64,000 nt of DNA from Ralstonia sp. 25mfcol4.1 (GCF_900104095.1 NZ_FNJO01000004.1:310001-374000), one strand, 5' to 3'. Numbered from the stretch's first letter, positions 17,992 to 27,299 are shown. The notes: generated from the letters alone by a model not told the origin. Made by a program: numbers and translations.

Positions 17992-19008
17992 TCAGACCGT
18001 GGCAATCGGGTTGGCCGGCGATCCCACGGCGCGCGGCAGGTGCATCGGCGGGGCGGTCAGCAGGAACGAGGCCCGCCCGGCCTGGTGCAGCCATGCGGCC
18101 AGCGGCGTCAGGTGCCACATCTCGCCCAGCGGGATGCCCAGCTTGACCAGGCAGAGTTCGTGCAGCGGCAGCAGCGGCCCGGTGGCGCCGGGCGGCAGCG
18201 CATGGCGGCGCTCTTCCACCGCGTGGTTGTCGGCGGCGATGGCGGCAATGCCGGCTTCGTCGATCCAGCGCAGCAGCCGCGCGTCGGTGCCGTCGAGCAC
18301 GGCGCAGGCGTTGCGCAGCCCGGCATGGTCGTCGGCGGCGGACAACCGCAGCGCCATGTCGGCCAGCCCGGTATGCACGCAGAGGATGTCGCCGCGCTGC
18401 ACTGCCACGCCATCGGCCTCGATCACGCGCATCAGGTCGTCATAGCCCACCGCGCGCCGCGCCGGGCCGAAATGCCGGTGCAGGTCCACCAGCGTGCCGC
18501 GTCCCTGGATGCCGCGCGCCGCCATCGGGGCAATCGACAGCGCCTGGGCGCCGACGAACGTGCCGTCGGCCGCGCTGCCGGTGCCCACCGAGTAGCCGTT
18601 GTAGCCCACCGTTTCGGGCAAGCCGTCGCCGTCGGCATCGAACAGGCAGTTCACATGGCCCAGCGCGTCCCACTGCGTGGAGTATTGCGGCGACAGCGTG
18701 ACGTGGTCGTCGCTGATCACGTCGGTGGCGCCCGGCACATCGCCAGCCATCGGGCGATTGAACACGCGCTGGCCGTCCTTTTCGGATGGATGCAGCACGG
18801 GCGGCCGCCGTCGCGGGTTCAGCACGCCGGCGCGCGGCACATCGAGCGGCAGGCTCAGCGAGAACGTCAGCCCCTCGCGCACTTCGCGCACGGCGGCCAG
18901 CACCTGCGCAGGGCCGATCAGGTTGAGCCGGCCAAGCTGGTCGTCGGGACCGAAGTCGCCCCAGTTGGATCCTTGCGGACGGTGCTTCCAGCGCGGGTTC
19001 GCAGCCAT
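17992..19008 (-). CDS. cyclase-family (kynurenine formamidase-like) hydrolase
   Basis: A 338-residue cytosolic protein of the putative cyclase family PF04199. Typical features are SNWGDFGPDDQLGRLNLIGP near the N-terminus, a TQWDALGHV segment that replaces the usual metal-binding histidine-rich motif, and GRGTLVDLHRHFG. Family members hydrolyse amides or lactones such as N-formylkynurenine. Its start overlaps the stop of the CoA-transferase gene (ATG and TGA share bases near 19008), so it is translationally coupled. A lactone- or amide-opening step before CoA activation would fit, but this is speculative. Confidence 0.85.
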   Translation of the reverse strand: MAANPRWKHRPQGSNWGDFGPDDQLGRLNLIGPAQVLAAVREVREGLTFSLSLPLDVPRAGVLNPRRRPPVLHPSEKDGQRVFNRPMAGDVPGATDVISDDHVTLSPQYSTQWDALGHVNCLFDADGDGLPETVGYNGYSVGTGSAADGTFVGAQALSIAPMAARGIQGRGTLVDLHRHFGPARRAVGYDDLMRVIEADGVAVQRGDILCVHTGLADMALRLSAADDHAGLRNACAVLDGTDARLLRWIDEAGIAAIAADNHAVEERRHALPPGATGPLLPLHELCLVKLGIPLGEMWHLTPLAAWLHQAGRASFLLTAPPMHLPRAVGSPANPIATV

Positions 19009-20249
19009 CAGTGGTCCTTGCCGCCGTCGCCGGCGTCGATCACCACGCCGGCGGCCTGCAGCGCGGCGATACGTGCCTCGTCCAGCCCGGCCGCGCGGAG
19101 GGCTTCGACCGAATGCTCGCCCAGCGCCGGTGCCGCGCGCCGGAAGGCGCCCGGCGTACCCCCCAGGCGCGGCGAGATGTTATGAACCGGAATCCGGCCC
19201 ATCTCGGCGTCGGGAATTTCCACCACGATGTCGCGCGCGTGGAAGTGGGGGTCGTGCTCGATGTCGGAAATGTCGTAGATCGGCCCGATCGTCACGCCGG
19301 CCTTGTCGAAGAACGCCACGCAATCGGGCTGGGTCATCGTGCCCAGGAATTCGCCGATGATGCCGTCCAGCAGCGCCGCGTGCTTCACGCGTTCGGCATT
19401 GGTGGCGAAACGCGGATCGGCAATCAGCTCCGGCCGGCCGATGGCCCGGAACAGCCTTTCGGTCATGGCCTGCGTGGATGCCGACAGGCACACCCACTTG
19501 CCATCGGCCGTCTGGTAGGCATTGCGCGGCGCACTGTTGGTGGACCGGCTGCCGGTGCGCGGCTTGACCTTGCCGGTCAGCCGGTAGTTGGCCGCCTGCG
19601 CGCCCAGGATGGCGAAGATCGGGTCGAGCAGCGGCAGGTCGATCACCTGGCCCACGCCGCCGCGCACTTCCACGTTGCGCACGGCGCTGAGCACGCCGAT
19701 GGCGCCGTACAGGCCGGCGGTCATGTCGCCCAGGTAGATCGGCGGCAGCACCGGCTCGCGATCGGCAAAGCCGTTCATCGACGCAAACCCCGACATGCCT
19801 TCGACCAGCGTGCCGAAGCCGGGGCGATGCGAATACGGGCCGTCCTGGCCCCAGCCCGACACGCGCACGATCACCAGCCTCGGGTTGCGCGCCATCAGCA
19901 CGTCGGGGCCCAGGCCCATGGTTTCGAGCGTGCCGGGCTTGAAGCTCTCGACGAACACGTCGGCGTGGGCCACAAGATCCAGAATCACGCCGATGGCGCC
20001 TTCGGCCCGGAAGTTCAGGCACAGGCTGCGCTTGTTGCGGCAGTAGGCCTTCCACGCGGTGGGCACGTCCTTGACCTTCCAGTCGCGCAGCGTGTCGCCG
20101 CTGGCCGGTTCCACCTTCAGCACATCGGCGCCCAGGTCGGCCAGCGCCATCGTCAGCGTGTTGCCCGCCACCAGGCGGGAGAGGTCGAGGATGCGGATGC
20201 CGTCGAGCGGTCCGGTGGCGTCGGGCGCCAGGGCTTGCTGCCTGAACAT
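19008..20249 (-). CDS. CaiB/BaiF family III CoA transferase
   Basis: A 413-residue cytosolic enzyme that moves CoA between carboxylic acids. It shows GPLDGIRILDLSRLVAGN at the N-terminus, DVLKVEPASGDTLRDW, then CRNKRSLCLN and FVESFKPGTLE, and the likely catalytic Asp175 in PPIYLGDMTAGLYGA, which forms the acyl-anhydride intermediate in this family. Length matches the family. Family III includes succinyl-CoA:malate/citramalate transferases, so together with the CitE-like lyase in the same operon it could activate a hydroxy-dicarboxylate for cleavage. It follows the first receptor gene by 16 bases and overlaps the cyclase gene. Confidence 0.92.
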   Translation of the reverse strand: MFRQQALAPDATGPLDGIRILDLSRLVAGNTLTMALADLGADVLKVEPASGDTLRDWKVKDVPTAWKAYCRNKRSLCLNFRAEGAIGVILDLVAHADVFVESFKPGTLETMGLGPDVLMARNPRLVIVRVSGWGQDGPYSHRPGFGTLVEGMSGFASMNGFADREPVLPPIYLGDMTAGLYGAIGVLSAVRNVEVRGGVGQVIDLPLLDPIFAILGAQAANYRLTGKVKPRTGSRSTNSAPRNAYQTADGKWVCLSASTQAMTERLFRAIGRPELIADPRFATNAERVKHAALLDGIIGEFLGTMTQPDCVAFFDKAGVTIGPIYDISDIEHDPHFHARDIVVEIPDAEMGRIPVHNISPRLGGTPGAFRRAAPALGEHSVEALRAAGLDEARIAALQAAGVVIDAGDGGKDH

Positions 20250-20265
20250 GGGAAGACTCTGTGAA

Positions 20266-21273
20266 TTATTCGGCGGTGATGTTGCGGGCCTTGGCCACCT
20301 GCTTCCAGCGCGCGCTGTCGCGGCGGATATGCTCGGCGAACTGGGCCGCGGTCATCGCGGATGGCTCGGCGCCCTCGCGCGAGAAGATCTCGCGCATTTC
20401 GGGCGTGGCGATGATGTCGCGGATCTCTGCGTTGAGCTTGTCCACCAGCGGCTGCGGCGTGCCGGCCGGCGCGAACACGCCCCACCAGAGTTCGGCGGAA
20501 TAGTTCGGCACGGTCTCGGCCACCGACGGCCACTGCGGCGCAAAGCGCGAACGCGCCGGCGACGTCACGCCCAGCGCGCGCACCTTGCCGCCCTTCACCT
20601 GCGTGGCCACCGACGGGAAGCTGGCAATCACGAACTGCACCTGCCCGGCGATGAGGTCGGTCAGCGCGTTCGAGATGCCCTTGTACGGCACGTGCGTGAA
20701 TTCGATACCGGCGTCGCCGGCCAGCAGTTCGCTGGACATCTGGTTGATCGATCCGATACCGGCCGACCCGTAGTTGATCGCACCCTTTTCCTTCTTCGCG
20801 GCGGCAATCAGGTCGGCCACGGTCTTGTATGGCGACTTGTCGGACACGGCCAGCACCATCGGGCCGCTCGCCAGCATCGCCACGGGCGCGAAGCTCCGGT
20901 TCACGTCGTAGCTGGTCTTCGGCTGCACGGCGGCATTGGCGGTCAGCGTGGACGAAGTCACCAGCAGCGTCGCGCCGTCGGGCGCGGAGCGCGCCACGAA
21001 TTCGGCGCCGATGGCGCCGCCGGCGCCCGGCTTGTTGTCGACGATGGCCGTGACGCCGAGCTTCTTCGACAGCTTCTCGCTGACCAGGCGCGCGAACACG
21101 TCGTTGCTGCCGCTGGGCGGGAACGGCACGACCATGCGGATCGTCTTCGGCACCGCCGGCTCGGCCGCCTGCGCGGGGGCCGCGGCAAGCGCAGCGCCGG
21201 CAATGGCCAGGGCGATGGCGGACGCGGTGGAAAAAGCGGTGGCAAGGGGGCGCAGGCGCGGTCGATGCGGCAT
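20266..21273 (-). CDS. Bug/TctC-family periplasmic substrate-binding protein
   Basis: A 335-residue secreted receptor, the first gene of the operon. The signal peptide MPHRPRLRPLATAFSTASAI runs to APAQA, followed by IRMVVPFPPSGSNDVFARLV, ATVDNKPGAGG-like VDNKPGAGGAIGAEFVAR, and GAINYGSAGIGSINQMSSEL. It differs clearly from the Bug protein at 16996-17955, so the operon encodes two receptors that may bind different acids or enantiomers. The ATG at 21273 starts the signal peptide and is preferred to an open upstream extension. The divergent LysR gene begins 125 bases away. Confidence 0.92.
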   Translation of the reverse strand: MPHRPRLRPLATAFSTASAIALAIAGAALAAAPAQAAEPAVPKTIRMVVPFPPSGSNDVFARLVSEKLSKKLGVTAIVDNKPGAGGAIGAEFVARSAPDGATLLVTSSTLTANAAVQPKTSYDVNRSFAPVAMLASGPMVLAVSDKSPYKTVADLIAAAKKEKGAINYGSAGIGSINQMSSELLAGDAGIEFTHVPYKGISNALTDLIAGQVQFVIASFPSVATQVKGGKVRALGVTSPARSRFAPQWPSVAETVPNYSAELWWGVFAPAGTPQPLVDKLNAEIRDIIATPEMREIFSREGAEPSAMTAAQFAEHIRRDSARWKQVAKARNITAE

Positions 21274-21361
21274 CACGGCGTTGTCTCCAGATATTGTGCG
21301 GTGCGGCACCTGTCGATCGGCACCGTCTGGCAAGCATCGTAGCCATCCCCTCGATTGAGAT

Positions 21362-21383
21362 ATAGTGACGTTTTTAAACCTAT
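21362..21383. promoter_or_regulatory. possible LysR-type binding dyad
   Basis: ATAG at 21362-21365 and CTAT at 21380-21383 form a short interrupted dyad in the AT-rich divergent promoter between the receptor operon and the LysR gene. Position fits a LysR site; the symmetry is short, so support is weak. Confidence 0.25.
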
Positions 21384-21398
21384 CGGTGAGAAAAACTC

Positions 21399-22274
21399 AT
21401 GAAGGTCGAGTGCTTCCAGACGCTGGCGGCCGTCCTGCGCTGTGGCAGCTTTGCCGGCGCGGCGGCCGAGATGAGCCTGTCGCCCAGCGCGGTCAGCCTG
21501 CAGATGAAGCAGCTGGAAACCTACTTCGGCCAGCCGCTGTTCGACCGCTCGGCCCTGCAGGTGCGGCCCACGCCGTTCGCGCTGGAGGTCAGCGCCACGC
21601 TGGACGGCGCGATCCATGCGATGGAGTCGCTGCGTCGCCGCTCCGCGCCCGTGGTGGAGGGCAAGGTCACGCTGGGCATCATCGAACCGATGCAGGTGAC
21701 GCTGCTGCCGCCGTTCACGGCGCTGGTGCGCGAGCGTTATCCCAATCTGGACGTGCGGCTGGAACGCGGGCGCTCCACAGGGCTCGTGGACGCGCTGCGC
21801 TCGGGCACCATCGACGCCGCCGTGGTGGCCCAGCCGGAATCGGGCGCCTCGACGAGGGTGCGCTGGGCGCCGCTGTTCCGCGAGCCGTGCGTGCTGGTGG
21901 CACCGGTCGATTCCACGGGCCGCACCGCGAAGGCGCTGCTCAGGGCCTACGAGTGGATCCGCTTCGATACGTCGACCATTGCCGGGTCGGTGGCTGCCGA
22001 TTTCGTGCGCCGCACGGCCCCCGACGTGCGCTCGCGCATCGAGCTGCTGTCTATTCCGGCCATCGTCGCCATGGCATCGCGCGGCTTGGGCGTGTCCGTG
22101 CTGCCTCAACCCGACCCCTATCTGCTTGAGGCATTTCCGGTGCGCGTCATGACGCTCGGCGACGCACCGCCTTCGCGCCAGATCTCGTTCGTGTCGCGCG
22201 TGGCGCCGGCCGAAGACCGCGTCATCGCCGCGCTGCTCGACACCCTGCGCAGCGCCGCGGCCGGAAAGGTCTGA
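21399..22274 (+). CDS. LysR family transcriptional regulator
   Basis: A 291-residue regulator. Residues 1-60 form the winged helix (MKVECFQTLAAVLRCGSFAG, then LSPSAVSLQMKQLE and GQPLFDRS); residues about 90-290 form the periplasmic-binding-like effector domain (EGKVTLGIIEPMQVTLLPPF and others). It is divergent from the five-gene acid-uptake operon and is its likely activator, with the substrate or a CoA intermediate as probable inducer by analogy with other LysR-operon pairs. Confidence 0.93.
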   Translation: MKVECFQTLAAVLRCGSFAGAAAEMSLSPSAVSLQMKQLETYFGQPLFDRSALQVRPTPFALEVSATLDGAIHAMESLRRRSAPVVEGKVTLGIIEPMQVTLLPPFTALVRERYPNLDVRLERGRSTGLVDALRSGTIDAAVVAQPESGASTRVRWAPLFREPCVLVAPVDSTGRTAKALLRAYEWIRFDTSTIAGSVAADFVRRTAPDVRSRIELLSIPAIVAMASRGLGVSVLPQPDPYLLEAFPVRVMTLGDAPPSRQISFVSRVAPAEDRVIAALLDTLRSAAAGKV

Positions 22275-22425
22275 GCGCGGGCCCGCCAGGTCGCCACCCG
22301 GTCAGTTAAACGGTTTCGACACGCGATCTGACTCATTTCGAACGTTGCTTGCGCACCGGGTGCCTTGCGGCATACTGGCCCGCGAAGCGGCCTTCCGGCC
22401 ACGCTTCCTTGACAAAGGTGAGCCC

Positions 22426-23478
22426 GTGAAAAAGACACAGATCGTCAAAGTGGTCAACGCCATCGCGGTGGCGGCCCTTGCAGGTGCCGGCATGGCCCAT
22501 GCGCAGGACAAACCCGCCGCGGAAGGCGCCCCGGTGCCGGTCACCGCCGACAACTTCGTGCGCGCCGAATCGGACATGTACATCGCCGGCCTGGCCAAGC
22601 AGGGCGGCGTGGGCAAGCTGCTGCACCGGCGCGAGCCCGCTTCGATCGACCACCAGACCGTGATCCGCCTGAACCGCGACACGATCTATTCGTCCGGCGT
22701 GTTCGACCTCGACGCGGGCCCGGTGACCATCACCATGCCCAATCCGGGCAAGCGCTTCATGTCGATGCAGGTCATCAACGAAGACCACTACGTGCCGGCC
22801 GTGTACTACGGCGCCGGCAAGCATGTGCTGACGCGCGAGAACGTGGGCACGCGCTACGTGGTGGTGGGCATCCGCACGCTGGTGGACCCCGCCAGCCCCG
22901 AGGACATCAAGCAGGTTCACGCGCTGCAAGACGCCATCCTGGTCAGCCAGAAGGCGCCGGGCACGCTGCAGTTGCCCGACTGGGACGCCGCCAGCCAGAA
23001 GAAGGTGCGCGACGCCATCCTGGTGCTGCAGTCCACCTTGCCCGACTTCAAGGGCGCCTTTGGCAAGAAGGGCGAAGTCGATCCTGTCCGGCACCTGCTG
23101 GGCACGGCCGCGGGCTGGGGCGGCAACCCCGACAAGGACGCGACCTACCTGAACGTGACGCCGCCGAAGAACGACGGCAAGACCGTCTACCGGCTGCATG
23201 TGAAGGATGTGCCCGTGGATGGCTTCTGGTCGGTCAGCGTCTACAACGCCAAGGGTTACTTCGAGAAGAACCCCGCCGGCGCCTATACCCTGAACAACCT
23301 CACGGCAAAGCGGGATGCGGACGGCGGCGTCACCATCCAGTTCGGCGGCTGCGAGGCCAATACCGCCAACTGCCTGCCCATCGTCGACGGATGGAACTAC
23401 ACGGTGCGGATGTACCGCCCGCGCCATGACGTGCTCAGCGGCCGCTACCAGTTCCCGGCACCGCAGCCCGTGAACTGA
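22426..23478 (+). CDS. secreted DUF1254/DUF1214 protein
   Basis: A 350-residue protein using a GTG start (22426) with AAAGGTG upstream; the N-terminus VKKTQIVKVVNAIAVAALAG then AGMAHAQ is a signal peptide, which an upstream ATG would bury. The DUF1254 part (about 35-160) includes RLNRDTIYSSGVFDLDAGPV and DDHYV-like EDHYVPAVYY; the DUF1214 part (about 240-345) includes YRLHVKDVPVDGFWSVSVYN and ends in NYTVRMYRPRHDVLSGRYQF. These paired domains occur in many periplasmic or surface proteins of unknown role. It follows the LysR gene by 150 bases, probably with its own promoter. Confidence 0.88.
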   Translation: MKKTQIVKVVNAIAVAALAGAGMAHAQDKPAAEGAPVPVTADNFVRAESDMYIAGLAKQGGVGKLLHRREPASIDHQTVIRLNRDTIYSSGVFDLDAGPVTITMPNPGKRFMSMQVINEDHYVPAVYYGAGKHVLTRENVGTRYVVVGIRTLVDPASPEDIKQVHALQDAILVSQKAPGTLQLPDWDAASQKKVRDAILVLQSTLPDFKGAFGKKGEVDPVRHLLGTAAGWGGNPDKDATYLNVTPPKNDGKTVYRLHVKDVPVDGFWSVSVYNAKGYFEKNPAGAYTLNNLTAKRDADGGVTIQFGGCEANTANCLPIVDGWNYTVRMYRPRHDVLSGRYQFPAPQPVN

Positions 23479-23595
23479 ACTATAGCGGCCGGCAATGCGC
23501 CGCGCGTCAATGGACAGGGGGCGTGCAGACACGCCCCCTGTTTATATTGGCATCGGCGCCGGCATTGGCGCCCGCCCGGCGCCGTGGGCCAGTGC

Positions 23596-24153
23596 CTAGT
23601 GTTTGCTCTCGTCTTCGGGATGCGACGACAGCAGGTCAAGCATCTCGTCCGCGTGCTCTTCCTCGACGGCCAGGATGCTCTCCATCAGCCGGCGCGAAGT
23701 GGGGTCTTTCTGGCCGATGTACTGCACGATCTCGCGATAGGTGTCGATGGCAATCCGTTCGGCCACCAGGTTTTCCTTGATCATGTCGGTCAGCGACGTG
23801 CCTTCCACATATTCGGCGTGGCTGCGCGACGCCAGCCCGTCGGGTGACAGGTCGGGCTCGCCGCCCAGCTGGACGATCCGCTCGGCGATCTGGTCGGCAT
23901 GACCCTGCTCTTCGTTGGAGTGGGCCAGGAATTCTTCAGCCACACTCTTCGAGTTCGGCCCCTTGGCCATGAAGTAGTGGCGGCGATAACGCAGGGTGCA
24001 CACGATCTCCGTGGCCAGCGCCTCGTTCAGCAGCTTGATCACGGTGTCGCGTTCCGCATCGTACCCAGCGGTCACCGCGCCGTCGTCGATGTGTTGGCGG
24101 GCACGCTCGCGAATGGTCTTGATGTCCGTCAGGAACGGTTGCTTGTCAGACAT
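23596..24153 (-). CDS. ferritin-like (bacterioferritin/Dps-type) protein
   Basis: A 185-residue four-helix-bundle protein. Metal-ligand patterns are EALATEIVCTLRYRRHYF in helix 1, EEFLAHSNEEQGHADQIAER in helix 2, ENLVAERIAIDTYREIVQYI in helix 3 and ILAVEEEHADEMLDLL in helix 4, i.e. paired ExxH di-iron motifs. It likely oxidises and stores iron or detoxifies peroxide in the cytosol. A GAAGGAG site precedes the ATG. It stands alone, convergent with the DUF1254 gene and divergent from the MBL-fold gene. Confidence 0.88.
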   Translation of the reverse strand: MSDKQPFLTDIKTIRERARQHIDDGAVTAGYDAERDTVIKLLNEALATEIVCTLRYRRHYFMAKGPNSKSVAEEFLAHSNEEQGHADQIAERIVQLGGEPDLSPDGLASRSHAEYVEGTSLTDMIKENLVAERIAIDTYREIVQYIGQKDPTSRRLMESILAVEEEHADEMLDLLSSHPEDESKH

Positions 24154-24480
24154 GGGGGGACTCCTTCGTCATCGTTCGAATGGTCCCGCGCCCCGCTGCA
24201 TGCGGGGGCGGCTTTTATCGCTGCAGGCAAAAACGGTGCCATTCCGCCAGCCCCGATATTGCTGGGGCCATCCACCTGCCGCCCGTGTGCTTTTTACAAA
24301 GTCGGCGCATCGGACCTTGCAATACAACGCGGCCGCCCCCGCCCGCACATCCGCCAACAGTCTTACCCCGACTGCCCAAAGGCCCAACTTGCGGGTGCCG
24401 GGAGATCCGCGTAGTGTGACGATTTGCGTACATCTGTGACGAATTGCAGATGTCGACCCTCGTTCACTCGGAGAACTACG
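24154..24480. other. divergent intergenic region, no gene seen
   Basis: This 327-bp stretch separates the ferritin-like gene from the divergent MBL-fold gene. It has a GC-rich hairpin with TTTT at about 24188-24216 and presumably both promoters. No convincing small gene is visible. Confidence 0.4.
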
Positions 24481-25545
24481 ATGGAACCGCGCCGCCTGCC
24501 CCGCGCTCGCATGTCCCCTTCCCCACTGTCTGCGCGGCTGTCGCCGTTGCTGTCCCGCCTGTCGGCTGCCGCTACCGCCACTGCCGTGGCCGCCGTGATG
24601 GCCACCGCGCTGCCGCTGGCGGCCACCGACGCCCATGCCGCCCCGCCCGCCCAACAGAAGACGCAGGTACCGGGCTACTACCGCATGATGGTGGGCCAGC
24701 TTGAAGTCACCGCGCTTTACGACGGCTATATCGATCTGGACCCCAAGATGCTGAAGTACACCAGCGCGCGTGAGGTACAGAGCCTGCTCGCGCGCATGTT
24801 CGTGGCCTCCACGCCGGGCATGCAGACGGCGGTCAATGCCTATCTGGTCAACACGGGCACGCACCTTGTGCTGGTGGATACCGGCGCGGCCGCCTGCTTC
24901 GGCCCGACGCTGGGCGGCATCCTGCAGAACCTGCGTGCATCCGGCTACACCCCGGAACAGGTGGATACGGTGCTGCTGACCCACCTGCACGGCGACCACG
25001 CCTGCGGCCTGACCGCCGACGGCAAGCCGGTGTTCCCGAACGCCACGGTCTACGCCGACAAGGCCGATGCCGATTACTGGCTCAGCGAATCGGCGGCGGC
25101 CAGCGCCCCGGAAGGCGCCAGGCCGCTGTTCGGCATGGCGCGGGATGCCGTGGCGCCGTACCAGGCCGCCAACCATTTCCGCACCTTCAACGCCACCGCC
25201 GGCGAAGAACCGATCCCGGGCGTCCGGGCCGTGCCCACGCGCGGCCACACGCCGGGCCATACCGGCTACCTGTTCGCGTCGGGCAAGGAAAACCTGCTGC
25301 TGTGGGGCGACATCGTCCACAGCCACGCCACGCAGTTCCGCCGCCCGAACATCGCCATCGAGTTCGACGTGGACAGCCACCAGGCCGTGCTGACGCGCCA
25401 GCGCGTGCTGGCCGATGCGGCAAAGGGCAAGCTGTGGGTGGGCGGCGCGCACCTGCCGTTCCCGGGGCTGGGGCACGTGCGGCGCGACCAGGTGGGCTAC
25501 ACCTGGGTACCGGTGGAATTCGGGCCGATCCGCAGCGATCGCTGA
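24481..25545 (+). CDS. exported MBL-fold metallo-hydrolase
   Basis: A 354-residue protein with a long N-terminal signal sequence (to about residue 54, ATDAHAAPP). The metallo-beta-lactamase fold carries the zinc-binding HLHGDH at 168-173, then TRGHTPGHTGYL and LLWGDIVHSH for the remaining ligands. The overall pattern (NAYLVNTGTHLVLVDTGAAA, then LGHVRRDQVGYTWVPVEF at the end) resembles secreted lactonase/quorum-quenching-type MBL proteins common in proteobacteria. GGAGAA precedes the ATG at 24481. The substrate is not known; lactones are possible. Confidence 0.87.
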   Translation: MEPRRLPRARMSPSPLSARLSPLLSRLSAAATATAVAAVMATALPLAATDAHAAPPAQQKTQVPGYYRMMVGQLEVTALYDGYIDLDPKMLKYTSAREVQSLLARMFVASTPGMQTAVNAYLVNTGTHLVLVDTGAAACFGPTLGGILQNLRASGYTPEQVDTVLLTHLHGDHACGLTADGKPVFPNATVYADKADADYWLSESAAASAPEGARPLFGMARDAVAPYQAANHFRTFNATAGEEPIPGVRAVPTRGHTPGHTGYLFASGKENLLLWGDIVHSHATQFRRPNIAIEFDVDSHQAVLTRQRVLADAAKGKLWVGGAHLPFPGLGHVRRDQVGYTWVPVEFGPIRSDR

Positions 25546-25617
25546 TCGCCCCGCCCCTCTGTCGGCCGGCGCGCCGGCGTGCGAACATGGCATCTTTGCC
25601 CCGATGTCCGCACGCCG

Positions 25618-26529
25618 ATGATTACCCGCCCGCCGCTCCACTGGTTCAAGATGCTGTTCGTGCTGCGGGGGTCGGTCCTGCCCAGGATTGCCCCGCAGCT
25701 CGTCACGATCACGCTGTTCGCGGCGGTCATCACGTTCTTTCACGGGCGGATCGGCGAATGGAAGGTGTCGCTGAACTTCGTGCCGTTCTCGCTGATCGGC
25801 CTGACGCTGGCCATCTTCCTGGGTTTTCGCAACAGCACCAGCTACGCGCGCTTCTGGGAAGGCCGTACACTCTGGGGCAGCGTGCTCAACGAATCGCGAT
25901 CCCTGACCCGCCAGGCGCTGACGCTGGTGGCCGACCAGCACGACGCGCGGCGGCTGGCCTATCGGCTCTGCGCGTTCGTGCACGCGTTGCGCCACCAGTT
26001 GCGCGGCACCGACGCATGGCCCGACGTGGCCCCGTTCCTCGATGAAGCCGATGCCGCCCGGCTGAAGGCGGCGCGGTTCAAGCCGGCGATCGCGCTGCTG
26101 ATGGCTGGCGAATGGGTCGGCGAGCGGCTTCGGGCGGGCCAGCTGGCGCCGGCGCTGGCCCAGCCGATGGAGATGTCGCTGAACCAGCTCAGCACCGCGC
26201 TGGGCGGATGCGAACGGCTGGCCGGCACGCCGATTCCGTTCACGTACTCGGTCATCATCCACCGCTGCATCTATCTCTATTGCGTGCTGCTGCCGTTCGG
26301 GCTGCTCGACTCGATCGGCCTGATGACGCCGGTCATCGTCTGCTTCATCGCCTACACCTTCTTCGCGCTCGAAGCCTTGAGCGCCGAGATCGAGGAGCCG
26401 TTCGGCGAGGAACCCAACGACCTGGCCCTGACGGCCATGTCCTGCATGATCGAGTCCACGGTGCTGGAGATGATTGGCGAGCCACCGAAAAGCGTCGCAC
26501 CGTCGCCGCACGACTTCATCCAGGTCTGA
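25618..26529 (+). CDS. bestrophin-like (UPF0187) membrane channel
   Basis: A 303-residue membrane protein of the bacterial bestrophin family, which form pentameric ion channels. Helices lie at about 28-47, 52-72, 210-232 and 235-255. Family landmarks are MLFVLRGSVLPRIAPQLVTI, FLGFRNSTSYARFWEGRTLW, the helical cytosolic part with PIPFTYSVIIHRCIYLYC, and EIEEPFGEEPNDLAL near the end. An in-frame ATG lies 13 codons upstream; 25618 gives MITRPPLHWFKMLFVLRGS, the common family start. It follows the MBL-fold gene by 72 bases on the same strand. Confidence 0.9.
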   Translation: MITRPPLHWFKMLFVLRGSVLPRIAPQLVTITLFAAVITFFHGRIGEWKVSLNFVPFSLIGLTLAIFLGFRNSTSYARFWEGRTLWGSVLNESRSLTRQALTLVADQHDARRLAYRLCAFVHALRHQLRGTDAWPDVAPFLDEADAARLKAARFKPAIALLMAGEWVGERLRAGQLAPALAQPMEMSLNQLSTALGGCERLAGTPIPFTYSVIIHRCIYLYCVLLPFGLLDSIGLMTPVIVCFIAYTFFALEALSAEIEEPFGEEPNDLALTAMSCMIESTVLEMIGEPPKSVAPSPHDFIQV

Positions 26530-26597
26530 CGCCCGGGGGTCCCTGATCCCGGCCTGCTCCCTCTCCCGCGTGGCGCGGGAGGGAAGAAAAACCCGCC

Positions 26598-27230
26598 TTA
26601 CCTCGGCCGCTTCACCGCCCGCACCTTGCCGCTGTTGCCGCCACCGCAGTAGAAACGGTCGGCGCCGTCCGACTCCAGGCCCGACACCGCCACGCCGGCC
26701 GGCATTTCCACCGCTTCGAGCACCTTCCCCGATTGGGGATCGATATGGCGCAGTTCGCTCTGGTCGTTCTCCCAGGTGCCGTGCCAGAGCTGGCCATCGA
26801 CCCACGTGACGCCCGTGACGAAGCGGCTCGATTCGATGGTGCGTCGGATCGCGCCGGTTCCGGGATCGATCTCGTGGATCCTGCGGTCGCGATACTGGCC
26901 CACCCAGAGCGACCCTTCGGCCCAGGCCAGGCCCGAATCATTCCCGTTGCCCGGCGCGGGGATCGTGGCCACCACCGCCCCGGTCTGCGGGTCGATCTTC
27001 TGGATGCGCCGCTCCGCGATCTGGAACAGGTACCGACCATCGAACGCGGTCCCGGCATGCGCGGGCACGCTGATCGCGTGGTCGGTCTTGCCACTGGCGG
27101 GGTCCAGGGCCAGCAGCCTGTCGCCCACGGCGAACCAGACCTGCTTGCCGTCGTACGTCAGGCCGTGGACATGATCGACACCCGGGAAGGGGCCGTACTC
27201 CTGGACAATCTCTGCGGCAATACGCTTCAT
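26598..27230 (-). CDS. beta-propeller protein of glutamine-cyclotransferase/YncE type
   Basis: A 210-residue protein without signal peptide, made of about five repeated blades such as GLTYDGKQVWFAVGDRLLAL, DPASGKTDHAISVP, GRYLFQIAERRIQKIDPQTG, GLAWAEGSLWVGQYRDRRIH and VTWVDGQLWHGTWENDQSEL. The blade pattern resembles plant-type glutaminyl cyclases and Vgb-like streptogramin lyases, but no catalytic residues can be assigned. Its start is 69 bases from the end of the regulator gene encoded upstream on the same strand, so the two may be co-transcribed. A cytosolic sensor or binding role is possible. Confidence 0.75.
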   Translation of the reverse strand: MKRIAAEIVQEYGPFPGVDHVHGLTYDGKQVWFAVGDRLLALDPASGKTDHAISVPAHAGTAFDGRYLFQIAERRIQKIDPQTGAVVATIPAPGNGNDSGLAWAEGSLWVGQYRDRRIHEIDPGTGAIRRTIESSRFVTGVTWVDGQLWHGTWENDQSELRHIDPQSGKVLEAVEMPAGVAVSGLESDGADRFYCGGGNSGKVRAVKRPR

Positions 27231-27299
27231 GATGGTTTCCTTTCGACGTTTGCAGCCGGCGCGTGGCTGCGTGGCTGCGTGGTGGATCTGGAAACCATG

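Noticed and set aside
24188-24216. Terminator of a plus-strand transcript
   Set aside because: The hairpin has only four T residues followed by A, and no promoter or gene lies upstream, so the support is too weak.
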